Positions 26,742 through 35,953 of a DNA stretch of 64,000 nucleotides are shown here, piece after piece (positions within the stretch are counted from its first letter, which is position 1; each line of letters opens with the position of its first letter). The notes under the pieces were generated by a model. That model ran no database searches. It was not told the origin of the DNA and saw only the letters and a list, made by a program, of their open reading frames with translations. Source of the stretch: Geothrix terrae (GTDB lineage Bacteria > Acidobacteriota > Holophagae > Holophagales > Holophagaceae); NCBI RefSeq assembly GCF_022808775.1, contig NZ_JAKZLA010000005.1:186001-250000 (forward strand), in the 5' to 3' direction. The translations under genes were made by a program, and so were the position numbers.

Positions 26742-27569
26742 ATGGACAGACAGCCCATCTACGTGGTGTCCGGAGGTTCCGGCGAGACCGCCATGCGGAT
26801 GGTGCAAGCGGCGCTGACCCAATTCGCCAAGGGGGAGGGCTCCGCCCTGGTCCGGAGGTTCCAGAACGTGCGGTCCAGGGAGGACATGGACCGGGTGCTC
26901 CAGCTGGCCGCGGACAAGCGGGCGGTGATCATCCACACCACGGTGTCGCGGGAGATGAGGTTCTACCTCGCGGACCGCTGCGCGGAGCTGAGGCTCACCC
27001 AGGTGGACCTCTTCGGCAACCTGCTGGACACCCTGGCCCTCTACCTCCGGGAACGCCCGGAGGAGCGCCCGGGCAGCTTCCACGCGGTGGGCGACAAGTA
27101 TTTCCGCCGCATCGAGGCCATCGAGTTCGCGCTGAAGTTCGACGACGGCATCGACATGGCCGGCCTGCCGGACGCCGACATCGTGCTGGTGGGCATCAGC
27201 CGCACCAGCAAGACGCCGCTCTCCATGTACCTCGCCATGGAGGGCTACAAAGTGCTCAATGTGCCGCTGGTGCCCGGCGTGCCGCCGCCCCCCGAGCTCG
27301 ATTCCATCCCCCAGGGCCGCATCGTGGGGCTCACCATCCAGCCGGACCGGCTCCAGGAGATCCGCGCCTACCGCCTCAAGCGCCTGGGCGCCTCCGGCAG
27401 CGCCGACAGCTACAGCGATCTGGGGCGCATCCTGGAAGAGCTGGTCTACGCCGACGAAATCTTCAAGCAGCACCGCCGATGGCCCATCCTCGACGTCACC
27501 GGCCGCAGCATCGAGGAGACCGCCGGCCTGGTGCTGGACCGGGTGTTCGGCAAGGAACGGGCGGTTTAG
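26742..27569 (+). CDS. ppsR: Pyruvate,phosphate dikinase / PEP synthase regulatory protein (DUF299)
   Basis: 275 residues from ATG 26742 (26730 is also in frame; neither has a clear ribosome site). N-terminus YVVSGGSGETAMRMVQAAL, central HTTVSREMRFYL and the P-loop GISRTSKTPLSMYLA are the hallmarks of the bifunctional kinase/pyrophosphorylase that inactivates and reactivates PEP synthase or PPDK by Thr phosphorylation using ADP. Its target enzyme is not in the window. Divergent from the histidine kinase with only 23 nt between. Confidence 0.93.
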   Translation: MDRQPIYVVSGGSGETAMRMVQAALTQFAKGEGSALVRRFQNVRSREDMDRVLQLAADKRAVIIHTTVSREMRFYLADRCAELRLTQVDLFGNLLDTLALYLRERPEERPGSFHAVGDKYFRRIEAIEFALKFDDGIDMAGLPDADIVLVGISRTSKTPLSMYLAMEGYKVLNVPLVPGVPPPPELDSIPQGRIVGLTIQPDRLQEIRAYRLKRLGASGSADSYSDLGRILEELVYADEIFKQHRRWPILDVTGRSIEETAGLVLDRVFGKERAV

Positions 27570-27574
27570 AGTTC

Positions 27575-27632
27575 TCAGCTCTCAGTAAAGGCGGCTGTCA
27601 GCCTCTTTAACCGACAGCTGAGAGCTGACATC
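27575..27632. repeat. AGCTGA-type interrupted palindrome in a convergent gap
   Basis: CAGCTCTCAG pairs with CTGAGAGCTG, with GCTGTC / GACAGC inside. It fills the gap between the stops of ppsR and pap. Related motifs occur at 14228-14262 and 37900-37918. Confidence 0.6.
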
Positions 27633-27635
27633 CTC

Positions 27636-29111
27636 CTAAAGCTCCTCCTCCAGCCGCTTCACAATGGTCCGGAGGATCTTGATCCGGCCGTAGTACTTGT
27701 CCTCGCTCTCCACCAGGGTCCAGGGGGCGATCTCGGTGCTGGTGCGGTCGAGCATGTCGCAGATGGCCGTCTCATAGGTCGGCCACTTCTCGCGGTTGCG
27801 CCAGTCCTCCTCCGTGATCTTGAAGCGCTTGAAGGGGGTCGTCTCGCGCTCCTGGAAGCGGCGGAGCTGCTCCTCCTGGCTGATGGAGAGCCAGAACTTG
27901 AGGAGGAGGCTCCGGCTGCGGACGATCTGGTCCTCGAACTCGTTGATCTCGCTGTAGGCCCGCTGCCAGTCCGTCTCGGAGCAGAATCCCTCCACCCGCT
28001 CCACCAGCACCCGGCCGTACCAGCTGCGGTCGAAGATGGCCACCCGGCCGCGGCGCGGCAGGTGGCGCCAGAACCGCCAGAGGTAGGGCTGGGCCCGCTC
28101 CTCCTCCGTGGGCGCCGCGATGGGATGGATCTGGTACAGCCGGGCATCCAGGGCCTGGGTGACGCGGCGGATGCCGCCCCCCTTCCCCGCCGCGTCCACG
28201 CCCTCGAAGGCCAGCACCACGGCGTGTTTCCGGAAATTCCGGTGGCGGGTGAGCAGGTTCAGCTTCCCCTGCAGCGTGAGGAGTTCGTCCTCGTAGTCCT
28301 TCTTGTCCATCCGCCGGGTCAGGTCCAGGGCACGCAGGATGTTGACTTCATCGATGGGCCTGCGGGGCGGGTGGCTCGGCAGGACCGGCGCCACGGGCGC
28401 CGGCTGGTCGAGCCGGGCCCGCAGCCTCTCGAGCAGGATCTTCCCCACCGTGAGCCGCTGGTAGCGGGGATCGGTGGCCTCCACCACGATCCAGGGGGCA
28501 TCCCCCGTGCTGGTGGATCGGAGGGCCCGTTCGGACACCTCCCGGAAGGTGTCGTACATCTCGAAGCGCTTCCAATCCCCCGGCGTCACCCGCCAGCGGG
28601 TCTTGGGATCCTTCTCCAGCCCTTTCAGGCGCTTCTTCTGCACGTCCTTCCCCAGGTGCATCCAGAACTTCAGCACCAGGGCGCCTTCGTGGATGAGCAT
28701 CTGCTCGAAGCGCGCCACCCGGGTCATGTCCTGGTCCAGATCCGAGGTCTTGATCCGCCCGTAGGCCCGCTCCAGGATGGGCCAGGTGTACCAGGAGCCG
28801 TCGAAGATGCCGATCTTGCCCTTGGGCGGCAGCAGGCGCCAGTAGCGGTACATGTGGGGCCGCTCGCGTTCCTCGTCGGAGGGCTCCGCGAGGCCGTGAG
28901 TCTGGATGTGCCGCGGGTCCATCCACTCGTTGAGGGTGTTCACGGTCTCGCTCTTGCCGGCCCCGTCCACGCCCGCCACCAGGATGATGACGGGGAACTT
29001 CGCCGAGGACAGGTCGTACTGGGCGTCCAGCAGCGCCTCCCGCAGGAGGGGAACCTCGCGCTCCCACACCTCCTTCTCGATCCTGTGGCCGAGCTCCGCG
29101 GATTCGAACAT
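27636..29111 (-). CDS. pap: Polyphosphate:AMP phosphotransferase (tandem PPK2, class II)
   Basis: 491 residues containing two PPK2 domains. The first (about 1-230) has GVDGAGKSETVN and DGSWYTWPILERA; the second (about 265-490) has GVDAAGKGGGIRR and DRSWYGRVLVERV. This two-domain form phosphorylates AMP to ADP with polyphosphate as donor. GGAGGAG sits just upstream of the ATG. The N-terminal copy diverges (WYTWP rather than WYGRV), as in known Pap proteins where the C-terminal domain is the main catalyst. Confidence 0.94.
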   Translation of the reverse strand: MFESAELGHRIEKEVWEREVPLLREALLDAQYDLSSAKFPVIILVAGVDGAGKSETVNTLNEWMDPRHIQTHGLAEPSDEERERPHMYRYWRLLPPKGKIGIFDGSWYTWPILERAYGRIKTSDLDQDMTRVARFEQMLIHEGALVLKFWMHLGKDVQKKRLKGLEKDPKTRWRVTPGDWKRFEMYDTFREVSERALRSTSTGDAPWIVVEATDPRYQRLTVGKILLERLRARLDQPAPVAPVLPSHPPRRPIDEVNILRALDLTRRMDKKDYEDELLTLQGKLNLLTRHRNFRKHAVVLAFEGVDAAGKGGGIRRVTQALDARLYQIHPIAAPTEEERAQPYLWRFWRHLPRRGRVAIFDRSWYGRVLVERVEGFCSETDWQRAYSEINEFEDQIVRSRSLLLKFWLSISQEEQLRRFQERETTPFKRFKITEEDWRNREKWPTYETAICDMLDRTSTEIAPWTLVESEDKYYGRIKILRTIVKRLEEEL

Positions 29112-29204
29112 GGCTCCTCCGGGGCGGATGGTCCGCGCGTCGGGCCGACAGCGCGATGGGTGATTCTAGGCCGCTTCCTGGGATCATGGGGGCCTGGAGC
29201 CCTC

Positions 29205-30074
29205 ATGATCCGACCCGCCGCCCTCCTGATCCCCGCCTGTCTGGTCTCCCCCTGCCTGATCGGCGCCCAGGCGCCCGGGACGCCGCAGGAGGCCCCCCAC
29301 GCTCCGGTCCGGGCCATCGCCCTCGCCCTCGCCCTCAAGGGGACCGCATCCAGCCTGGATCTCCCGGGCATCCAAGCGGAGCTCACCGGTCTCCTCAGGA
29401 CCGGAGGCATCGCCGTAGTCCCCACCTCGGAGGCCTCGAATGCCCAGGGGGCGTACCGGCTGGATCTCTCCCTGGAGGTCACGGACTTCCCGGAGGGATC
29501 CCATCTCGTGGCCGTCCAGGGGGCCCTGGAGCGGCTCACGGATCTGGATGGGCTCGCCAAGGGCGAGGAGTTCCGATGGGTGGGCTATTCCACCTCCGCC
29601 CACGCCGCGGGAGAGGCTTTCCCCCTGGAGGCGCGGCGCCTCGCATTCCTCGTGGCCGCCTCCCTCATCAGCAAGGCCGCGGCGGCACACGACCTTGCCA
29701 CCTCCTCGGCCCCGAGCGCAGCCGCACCTGCCGCCATGCCCTTCCCCATCCCGGCCTCACCCTTCCCGAAGGCGGTGGAGGTGCCCTTCAGCAAGGAGCG
29801 GATCAAGCACCAGCCGCCGGCTCCCGCCTACGCCTCGGCCGCCAAGGGGGTGGGGATCCAGGGCACGGTCCACGTGATCGTCACCGTGAACCCCGAGGGT
29901 CGTCCCGTCCGAGTCCTGGCCGAATCCGGGCCGCAGGAGCTCAAGGCCGCGGCCCTGCGGTACGCCCTCCAGTGGCGGTTCGAGCCGGTGGTCCGGGACG
30001 GGACCCCGCGGTGGGCCTGGTTCAGGCTGCCCATCCCCCTCAAGCTCGGGCAGCCCGTTCCCTCGGCGAACTAG
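29205..30074 (+). CDS. Exported protein with C-terminal TonB domain
   Basis: 289 residues from ATG 29205 with GGAG six bases upstream. An N-terminal signal peptide (ALLIPACLVSPCLIGAQ) lacks a long membrane anchor. Residues about 35-165 form an unassigned domain, then a Pro/Ala-rich linker, then a TonB C-terminal fold (IQGTVHVIVTVNPEGRPVRV ... AALRYALQWRFEPVVRDG). Proteins like this are common in Acidobacteriota and may not all energise transport. Not in an operon with ExbB/ExbD. Confidence 0.82.
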   Translation: MIRPAALLIPACLVSPCLIGAQAPGTPQEAPHAPVRAIALALALKGTASSLDLPGIQAELTGLLRTGGIAVVPTSEASNAQGAYRLDLSLEVTDFPEGSHLVAVQGALERLTDLDGLAKGEEFRWVGYSTSAHAAGEAFPLEARRLAFLVAASLISKAAAAHDLATSSAPSAAAPAAMPFPIPASPFPKAVEVPFSKERIKHQPPAPAYASAAKGVGIQGTVHVIVTVNPEGRPVRVLAESGPQELKAAALRYALQWRFEPVVRDGTPRWAWFRLPIPLKLGQPVPSAN

Positions 30075-30118
30075 GTTCGGCCTGGGGGCTTCCCCGGCCG
30101 GCTCCGAGATCCGCCCGC

Positions 30119-31762
30119 TCAGTATTCGTTCGCCAGGTCTCCCACCCGCACCTGCTTCTCGAAGGGCTGGAACACCGGCGCGCCCGCGGCCTGGGCGATC
30201 CACTCGGCCACGCGGATGCCGTCCACGGCGGCACTGGTGATGCCGCCCGCGAAGCCGGCGCCCTCGCCGCAAGGATAGAGGCCAGGGTGGGTCACGGACT
30301 GTCCGTCCTCCCCCCGCAGGAGCTGGATGGGGCTGCTGGTGCGGCTCTCGATGGCCAGCAGGATGGCCTGGCTGCTGGCGAAGCCGTGGATCTTCCTGTC
30401 GAAGGTGGGTAGCGCGCCCGCCAGCTGCTCACGCACGAAGTCCGGCAGGCAGGTGCGCAGGTCCGCGGCCACGGCGAAGGGCTTGAAGCTGGTGCGGGGG
30501 AGGCGGCCCGTGGCGCGGCCCTTGAGGAAATCCAGCACCGACATGGCCGGGGCGCCGTAGGTATCGCCCGCGGCGCGGAACGCCGCCTGTTCCCACCTCC
30601 GCTGGAAGTACATGCCGCCCAGGAGGTGGTCGCTGCCGAAATCCGCCGTGTTCACCTTGGCCACCAGGCCCGAGTTGGCGAAGCCCGAGTCGCGCTTCTC
30701 GTTGCTCATGCCGTTCACCACCACGCCGCCTTCTTCGCTGCTGCACTGGATGACCTCACCTCCGGGGCACATGCAGAAGCTGTAGGCGGCGCGGTTCAGC
30801 CCAAAGTTGCAGACCAGCTTGTAGTCCGCCGCGGGCAGCGAGGGATGACCGGCGCTGGGGCCGTACTGGGAGCGGTCGATGAGGTCCTGGGGATGCTCCA
30901 CCCGCACGCCCATGGCGAAGGGCTTCTGGCGCATGGCGACGCCATGGCCGTGCAGCATCTCGAAGGTGTCCCGGGCGCTGTGGCCCGGCGCCAGCACCAG
31001 GGCCTCGCAGGGGATCTCCTCGCCGCCGGCCAGCACGGCGGCGCGGACGCGGCCCTGGTCATCGAAGCGGACATCCGCCAGCCGGGCCCGGAAGCGGTAC
31101 TGCGCCCCCCGGGCCTGGGCCTCCTTCCGGATGAGCACCGCGCAGCGGCGGATGACATCCGTGCCCACGTGGGGCTTGGCCAGGTAGAGGATCCGCGGAT
31201 TCGCGCCGAAGCGCACGAAGGCCTCCAGCACGTATCGGGTGGCCGGATGGCCGATGCGCGTCGTGAGCTTGCCGTCGCTGAAGGTGCCCGCGCCGCCTTC
31301 GCCGAACTGGGCGTTGGCCTCGGGATCCAGCACCGCGTCCTTCCACAGGCCCGCGATGGCCTGCACGCGCTCGCCCATGGCCGGGCCGCGCTCGAGCACG
31401 ATGGGCTCGATGCCGTAGTCCAGCAGGCGCAGGGCGCAGAAGGTGCCGGCGGGGCCGCTGCCCACCACCACCACCCGGGGCCGGCGCGGCGGCGCGGCCA
31501 CCGCATAGGGCGCCGGGGCCGGGGCCACGTCCAGCTTGAGGCCACCGGGCAGCGCCCCCGGTTCCAGCCTCCGGTCCGTGTCGAAGCTGACCGTCGCCAG
31601 GAAGCGGATGGCCCCCTTGTGACGGGCGTCAAGACTGCGGCGCTCGAGGGTGACGGCCTGGTACTCCTCCGGCTTCCCCCCCAGGGCATGGGCCAGGGGA
31701 ATGGCCAGGTCGAGCGCCTCTTCCCCCAGGTTGAGCGGCAGGTTGGAAAAAAGGTAGCGCAT
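30119..31762 (-). CDS. Uncharacterised FAD-dependent dehydrogenase (COG2509-like)
   Basis: 547 residues from ATG 31762, preceded by GAGG. A short N-terminal RNA-binding-like domain (residues 1-90) precedes the Rossmann dinucleotide motif VVVVGSGPAGTFCALRLL. Further FAD-family blocks are QFGEGGAGTFSDGKL, FCMCPGGEVIQCSSE and the C-terminal PCGEGAGFAGGITSAAVDG. The family is a conserved flavoprotein of unknown substrate. It stands alone, divergent from the mini-cytochrome gene. Confidence 0.88.
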   Translation of the reverse strand: MRYLFSNLPLNLGEEALDLAIPLAHALGGKPEEYQAVTLERRSLDARHKGAIRFLATVSFDTDRRLEPGALPGGLKLDVAPAPAPYAVAAPPRRPRVVVVGSGPAGTFCALRLLDYGIEPIVLERGPAMGERVQAIAGLWKDAVLDPEANAQFGEGGAGTFSDGKLTTRIGHPATRYVLEAFVRFGANPRILYLAKPHVGTDVIRRCAVLIRKEAQARGAQYRFRARLADVRFDDQGRVRAAVLAGGEEIPCEALVLAPGHSARDTFEMLHGHGVAMRQKPFAMGVRVEHPQDLIDRSQYGPSAGHPSLPAADYKLVCNFGLNRAAYSFCMCPGGEVIQCSSEEGGVVVNGMSNEKRDSGFANSGLVAKVNTADFGSDHLLGGMYFQRRWEQAAFRAAGDTYGAPAMSVLDFLKGRATGRLPRTSFKPFAVAADLRTCLPDFVREQLAGALPTFDRKIHGFASSQAILLAIESRTSSPIQLLRGEDGQSVTHPGLYPCGEGAGFAGGITSAAVDGIRVAEWIAQAAGAPVFQPFEKQVRVGDLANEY

Positions 31763-31928
31763 GAGGCCTCGGCAGGGGGGCCACCGGGGCCCAAAGCCAG
31801 GTACCAGCCTAGCGGTCAGCCTCACGAATCGAGACAGAATCTCTTGGATACAAACCCGTGACACTCGATGCAGAATGGGGGCATCCCCTTACCGCCGCGC
31901 ACTGCGGCCCACCCCCCCAGGAGATTCC

Positions 31929-32159
31929 ATGCGCCGTTCCATCCTCCTCCTCGCCGCTGCCGCCTTCCTGTGCACCGTGCCCGCCATGGCCAAGCCCACC
32001 ACCGTGAAGGGCGCCAAGTGCACCACCTGCCACGAGGGTGCCCCCAAGGACAAGAAGTTCAATGCCGCCGCCGCCAAGATGGTCGCGAAGTACAAGGAAG
32101 CCCAGTGCAAGGATTGCCATGGCTGGGCGGACGGCAAGTTCACCACCAAGAAGAAGTAG
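31929..32159 (+). CDS. Small exported diheme c-type cytochrome
   Basis: 76 residues from ATG 31929, preceded by AGGAG. Signal peptide (SILLLAAAAFLCTVPAMA), then CTTCH and CKDCH, two heme-attachment sites 31 residues apart in a Lys-rich protein of about 54 mature residues. It resembles miniature multiheme electron carriers found in metal-respiring bacteria. Axial ligands beyond the motif His are unclear: there is no other His in the mature chain and one Met (KMVAKY). Followed by a strong terminator, so monocistronic. Confidence 0.87.
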   Translation: MRRSILLLAAAAFLCTVPAMAKPTTVKGAKCTTCHEGAPKDKKFNAAAAKMVAKYKEAQCKDCHGWADGKFTTKKK

Positions 32160-32177
32160 CCTTCCCCGATCTCTGGA

Positions 32178-32209
32178 AGCGGCGCGGAAACCTTCCGCGC
32201 CGCTTTTTT
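32178..32209 (+). terminator. Intrinsic terminator of the diheme cytochrome gene
   Basis: Perfect 12-bp stem AGCGGCGCGGAA / TTCCGCGCCGCT with ACC loop and a run of six T. Confidence 0.92.
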
Positions 32210-32286
32210 ATGGATCGACCGGAGCGCCCCGCTCATCCGATCGTCTTTCCATGGACAATCGAGTCGGTGTTTCCCCGGGAGGCGCT

Positions 32287-33204
32287 GTGGAATCGAAGGC
32301 TCTGAATCGGGTGGTGGTCGCCGGTGGGACAGGATTGGTGGGCCGGCCGCTCGTCCGCGACCTTCTGGACCTGGGGGCCCAGGTGCATGTGCTGACCCGT
32401 CGCGCGGCGCCTCCGGATCTGCCCGCGGGCGCTCATGCCCACGGATGGGAGGACCTCCCTGCTCTGCTGGATGGCGCGGACGCGGTGATCAACCTGGCGG
32501 GCGAGGGCATCGCCGACCACCGCTGGACCGTGGCCCGCAAGGCCGCCATCCGGGAGAGCCGGATCCAGGCGACCCGCCGGCTCGTGGAGGCCATGCGGGA
32601 CTGCCAGAAGCCCCCCAGGGCCTTGGTGAACGCCTCGGCCATCGGCTATTACGGGGCCCGCGACAGGATCCCCGTGGACGAAGGCGCCGCGCCGGGGACC
32701 GGATTCCTCGCCGAGACCTGCCGGGATTGGGAGGCGGAGGCCATGGACGCCTCGACGATCGGGGTGCGCGTGGTCCGCATCCGCACCGGGGTCGTGCTGG
32801 CCCGGGAGGGCGGCGCCCTTCCGAAGATGGCGCTGCCGGTGCGGTACTACCTCGGCTGCGCGCTCGGGTCGGGAAAGCAGGGCTTCAGCTGGATCCACCG
32901 GGACGACCTCGTGGCCATGTTCCTGGAGGCGGCGGCGAACGACGCCTGGGAAGGCCCCTTCAACGGTACGGCACCGGGATTCCTGGACAACGAGGCCTTC
33001 ACCGATCTCCTGGCGCGCCAACTGCACCGCCCTCTCCTTCCGATCCCCGGACGCCTCACCGCGGCCGCCATGAAGGTGGTGCTGGGCGACATGGCCGACG
33101 CCCTGCTGCTCCAGGGCGCCTTCGTGGTTCCGGCCCGGGCCAGGGCCCTGGGCTTCGAGTTCCGGTTCGCCGAGGCGGCCGTGGCGTTGGCGGATCTGCT
33201 GTGA
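32287..33204 (+). CDS. TIGR01777-type NAD-dependent epimerase/dehydratase family protein
   Basis: 305 residues. GTG 32287 is chosen because GGGAGG lies five bases upstream; an in-frame ATG at 32251 has no site. Rossmann motif VVVAGGTGLVGRPLVRDL, then AVINLAGEGIADHRW, NASAIGYYG with the short-chain YxxxK-like tyrosine region, and FSWIHRDDLVAMFLEAA. The family (E. coli YfcH-like) has no firmly known substrate. Its stop lies 6 nt from that of the convergent helicase gene. Confidence 0.9.
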   Translation: MESKALNRVVVAGGTGLVGRPLVRDLLDLGAQVHVLTRRAAPPDLPAGAHAHGWEDLPALLDGADAVINLAGEGIADHRWTVARKAAIRESRIQATRRLVEAMRDCQKPPRALVNASAIGYYGARDRIPVDEGAAPGTGFLAETCRDWEAEAMDASTIGVRVVRIRTGVVLAREGGALPKMALPVRYYLGCALGSGKQGFSWIHRDDLVAMFLEAAANDAWEGPFNGTAPGFLDNEAFTDLLARQLHRPLLPIPGRLTAAAMKVVLGDMADALLLQGAFVVPARARALGFEFRFAEAAVALADLL

Positions 33205-33210
33205 TCGTGC

Positions 33211-35502
33211 TCAGGCCCTTGCCAGTCCCCCGAAGCGGGCCATGATGCGCTTGTCCCCACCCTGGTCGAAGCGAACGGTGTAGGTGAGTCCTTCGCCGCG
33301 GCCGGTGGCGGCTAGCACGGTGCCCTCGCCGAAGCGCGGGCTCCGCACCCGGGTGCCCGGCTCGAACGCATTCGGATCCTTCGTTTCGGCAGGTTCGGAG
33401 AACGTACCGCCATCCGGCTCCGATGGCGGCACCTCTTTGACGCGGTCGAAGAAGCTGCGGATGCGCTGGAGCTCCGTCGCCACCGAGGACCCGCCGGCGC
33501 CCCGGCTGAAGGAGCTGCCGGGCCGCACGCCCTCGCCGGACTGGTAGAGCTCGGTGCCCCAGCGGATGGGCGCGGCCAGCGTCTCCGCCGGGATCTCCCG
33601 CAGGAAGCGGCTGGGCATGGAGAGCATCTCGGTTCCCATGATGCGCCTCCGCCGGGCCGCGCTCAGCGTGAGGCGCTTCTGGGCGCGGGTGATGGCCACG
33701 TAGAAGAGCCGGCGCTCCTCCTCCAGCCCCTCCGGCGTCTCCCGGGCGTTTCGGTTGGGGAAGACGTCCTCCTCCATGCCGATGACGAAGACGTAGGGGA
33801 ACTCCAAACCCTTGGCGCAGTGGATGGTCATGAGGCTGAGCTGGGCGGATTCCTCCACTTGATCGGCGTCCGCGGCGAGGGTGATGCGGTCCAGGAACTC
33901 CGACAGGCGCAGGCCCAGCGACTCGGATTCCGCCGCGGCGCTGAGGAATTCCTCCAGGTTGCGGATGCGGCCCTCGGCCTCCAGGGTGGCCTCGTCCTCC
34001 AGGCTCTGGAGGTAGCCGCTCTCCTGCAGCACCCACTTCACCAGGCCCGAGAGGCCCTGGGCCTCCCGCTCGGCGGCGGCGCGGTGGAACAGCTCCAGGA
34101 ACTTGCCCATCTCCCGCTGGGCGCGGCCCTTCAGCTCGCCCGACCGCAACAGCACCGCAAGCCCCTCGAGGGGCGTGCCGCCTTCGGGAATGGCGCCCTC
34201 GATCTTCCCCAGCGTGGTGGGCCCCACACCGCGGGTGGGCGCGTTCACGCAGCGGCGGAAGCTCACCAGATCGAAGGGGTTCGAGATGAGGCGCAGGTAC
34301 GAGATGAGGTCCTTCACTTCCTGGCGCTCGTAGAACTTCACGCCGCCCACCAGCCGGTAGGACAGGTTCTGGGCCCGCAGGGCCTCTTCCATCTGCCGGG
34401 ACTGCCAGTTGGCGCGGTAGAGCACGGCCACCTTGGCCTCGGGATCCCGGTAGCGCAGCTCCTGGATGCGCTGCACCACCCACTCCGCCTCCTGCCGCCC
34501 CTCGTCCGCCAGCTTGAAGGTGATGGTCTCGCCGTCCCCCAGGTCGGTCTTCAGCGCGCCCTTGCCCTCCACGCGCTGGGAGTTGTTGGAGATCACCTCC
34601 GAGGCCGCGTCGAGGATCTTCTTCGTGGAGCGGTAGTTCTGCAGCAGCTCGATGCGCACGGCCTCGGGGAAGTCCTGCTGGAAGTCGAGGATGTTGCGGA
34701 TGTCGGCGCCGCGCCATCCATAGATCGACTGGTCTTCATCACCCACCACGCACAGGTTGTGGTGCCGCTTGGCCAGGTGCTGCACCAGCAGGTACTGGGC
34801 GCGGTTGGTGTCCTGGTACTCGTCCACCAGGATGAACTTGAAGCGCTCCCCGTAGGCCGCCTGCACCACGGGATCGCGGAAGAGCCGCTCGGTGTAGAGC
34901 AGCAGGTCGTCGAAGTCACAGGCCCGGTGGTTCCGGAGGCCCTTCTGGTAGAGGTCGTAGGCGTCCAGCACCCGGCGGGTCCAGGGGTCCAGCGCTTCTT
35001 CCCGGGCCTCCTCGGGCAGCAGGCAGCGGTTCTTGAAGTCGGAGATCAGCTCCAGCACCCGCTTCGGGTGGTACTGCTTCTCCGGCAGTTTCAGCTCCGC
35101 CAGCACCTGCTTCATGAGGCTCTTCTGGTCCGCCGGGTCGAAGATGACGAAGTCGCGGCCCACGGGCGTGCGCTCGCCCTCGCGCCGGAGGATGCGGGTG
35201 CAGAAGCTGTGGAAGGTGCTCACCCACATCTGCGCAGCGGGCACGGAGACGAGCCGCTGCACGCGCTCCCGCATCTCCTCGGCGGCCTTGTTGGTGAAGG
35301 TCATGGCCAGGATGGAGCCGGGGTGGACGCCCTCCTCTTCGATGAGCCAGGCGATGCGGCGCGTGATCACCGTGGTCTTGCCCGACCCCGCCCCCGCCAG
35401 GAGAAGCAGGGGTCCGTGGGCGTGGCAGACTGCCTCCCGCTGGGGCGCGTTCAGGTTGCGGAGCAGGGGGTGGTCGGATGGGTGGCGGGACGCATCGGGC
35501 AT
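33211..35502 (-). CDS. ATP-dependent DNA helicase, UvrD/PcrA type
   Basis: 763 residues with all SF1A motifs: Q-motif LNAPQREAV, Walker A AGAGSGKTT at 36-44, FTNKAAEEMRERV, VDEYQDTN, GDEDQSIYGWRGA, LLQNYRST, MTIHCAKGLEFPYVFV and VAITRAQKRL. The C-terminus carries a Tudor-like tail (VRSPRFGEGTVLAATGRGE), which in PcrA/UvrD binds RNA polymerase. It unwinds DNA 3'-5' in nucleotide-excision and mismatch repair and removes stalled polymerase. The two small cytochrome genes lie upstream on the same strand. Confidence 0.95.
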   Translation of the reverse strand: MPDASRHPSDHPLLRNLNAPQREAVCHAHGPLLLLAGAGSGKTTVITRRIAWLIEEEGVHPGSILAMTFTNKAAEEMRERVQRLVSVPAAQMWVSTFHSFCTRILRREGERTPVGRDFVIFDPADQKSLMKQVLAELKLPEKQYHPKRVLELISDFKNRCLLPEEAREEALDPWTRRVLDAYDLYQKGLRNHRACDFDDLLLYTERLFRDPVVQAAYGERFKFILVDEYQDTNRAQYLLVQHLAKRHHNLCVVGDEDQSIYGWRGADIRNILDFQQDFPEAVRIELLQNYRSTKKILDAASEVISNNSQRVEGKGALKTDLGDGETITFKLADEGRQEAEWVVQRIQELRYRDPEAKVAVLYRANWQSRQMEEALRAQNLSYRLVGGVKFYERQEVKDLISYLRLISNPFDLVSFRRCVNAPTRGVGPTTLGKIEGAIPEGGTPLEGLAVLLRSGELKGRAQREMGKFLELFHRAAAEREAQGLSGLVKWVLQESGYLQSLEDEATLEAEGRIRNLEEFLSAAAESESLGLRLSEFLDRITLAADADQVEESAQLSLMTIHCAKGLEFPYVFVIGMEEDVFPNRNARETPEGLEEERRLFYVAITRAQKRLTLSAARRRRIMGTEMLSMPSRFLREIPAETLAAPIRWGTELYQSGEGVRPGSSFSRGAGGSSVATELQRIRSFFDRVKEVPPSEPDGGTFSEPAETKDPNAFEPGTRVRSPRFGEGTVLAATGRGEGLTYTVRFDQGGDKRIMARFGGLARA

Positions 35503-35511
35503 CCCTTCATC

Positions 35512-35886
35512 CTATCGGCCCGTCCCTGCCTTCGGCGCGATGGCTTTGCCCTTCTCGGCCTTCCTGAGGACCTCCTTCACCAGGAGTCCGGCATCATCTT
35601 CCGTCAGCTTGGCTTTGAAGGAGGGCATGACGAGGCCGAAGAAGATGCCTTTGCGGATGGTCTTGATCATGTCCGCGTCGGTCTCCTTCGCGGCCTTCTT
35701 CGCATCCGTGAAATCGAAACCACCCAGCTTCTTCCCCTCTGCGCTGTGGGCGGAACCATCGGGCCCGTGGCACTTGACGCAGTTCTCGGCGAAGAAGGCC
35801 CGCAATTCGTCCACGGATTTCGTGGGCGCCTGGGCCGTCAGGCCAATTGGGATCAGAAGGGCGAGGATCATCACACCGACCCGCAT
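35512..35886 (-). CDS. Exported monoheme cytochrome c
   Basis: 124 residues from ATG 35886 (GAGGTG upstream). Signal peptide (MILALLIPIGLTAQA), heme site CVKCH, and a distal Met in FGLVMPSFKAKL as likely sixth ligand, typical of class I cytochromes such as those next to oxidases. The C-terminus is basic. It lies 67 nt downstream of another monoheme cytochrome with similar organisation, so they are probably co-transcribed paralogs. Confidence 0.92.
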   Translation of the reverse strand: MRVGVMILALLIPIGLTAQAPTKSVDELRAFFAENCVKCHGPDGSAHSAEGKKLGGFDFTDAKKAAKETDADMIKTIRKGIFFGLVMPSFKAKLTEDDAGLLVKEVLRKAEKGKAIAPKAGTGR

Positions 35887-35953
35887 GGTCACCTCGATGA
35901 ATGTTGAAACACGTGCCCAGCATGGGCCGGAAGCTGGCCTCCGCAAGGGCCCC

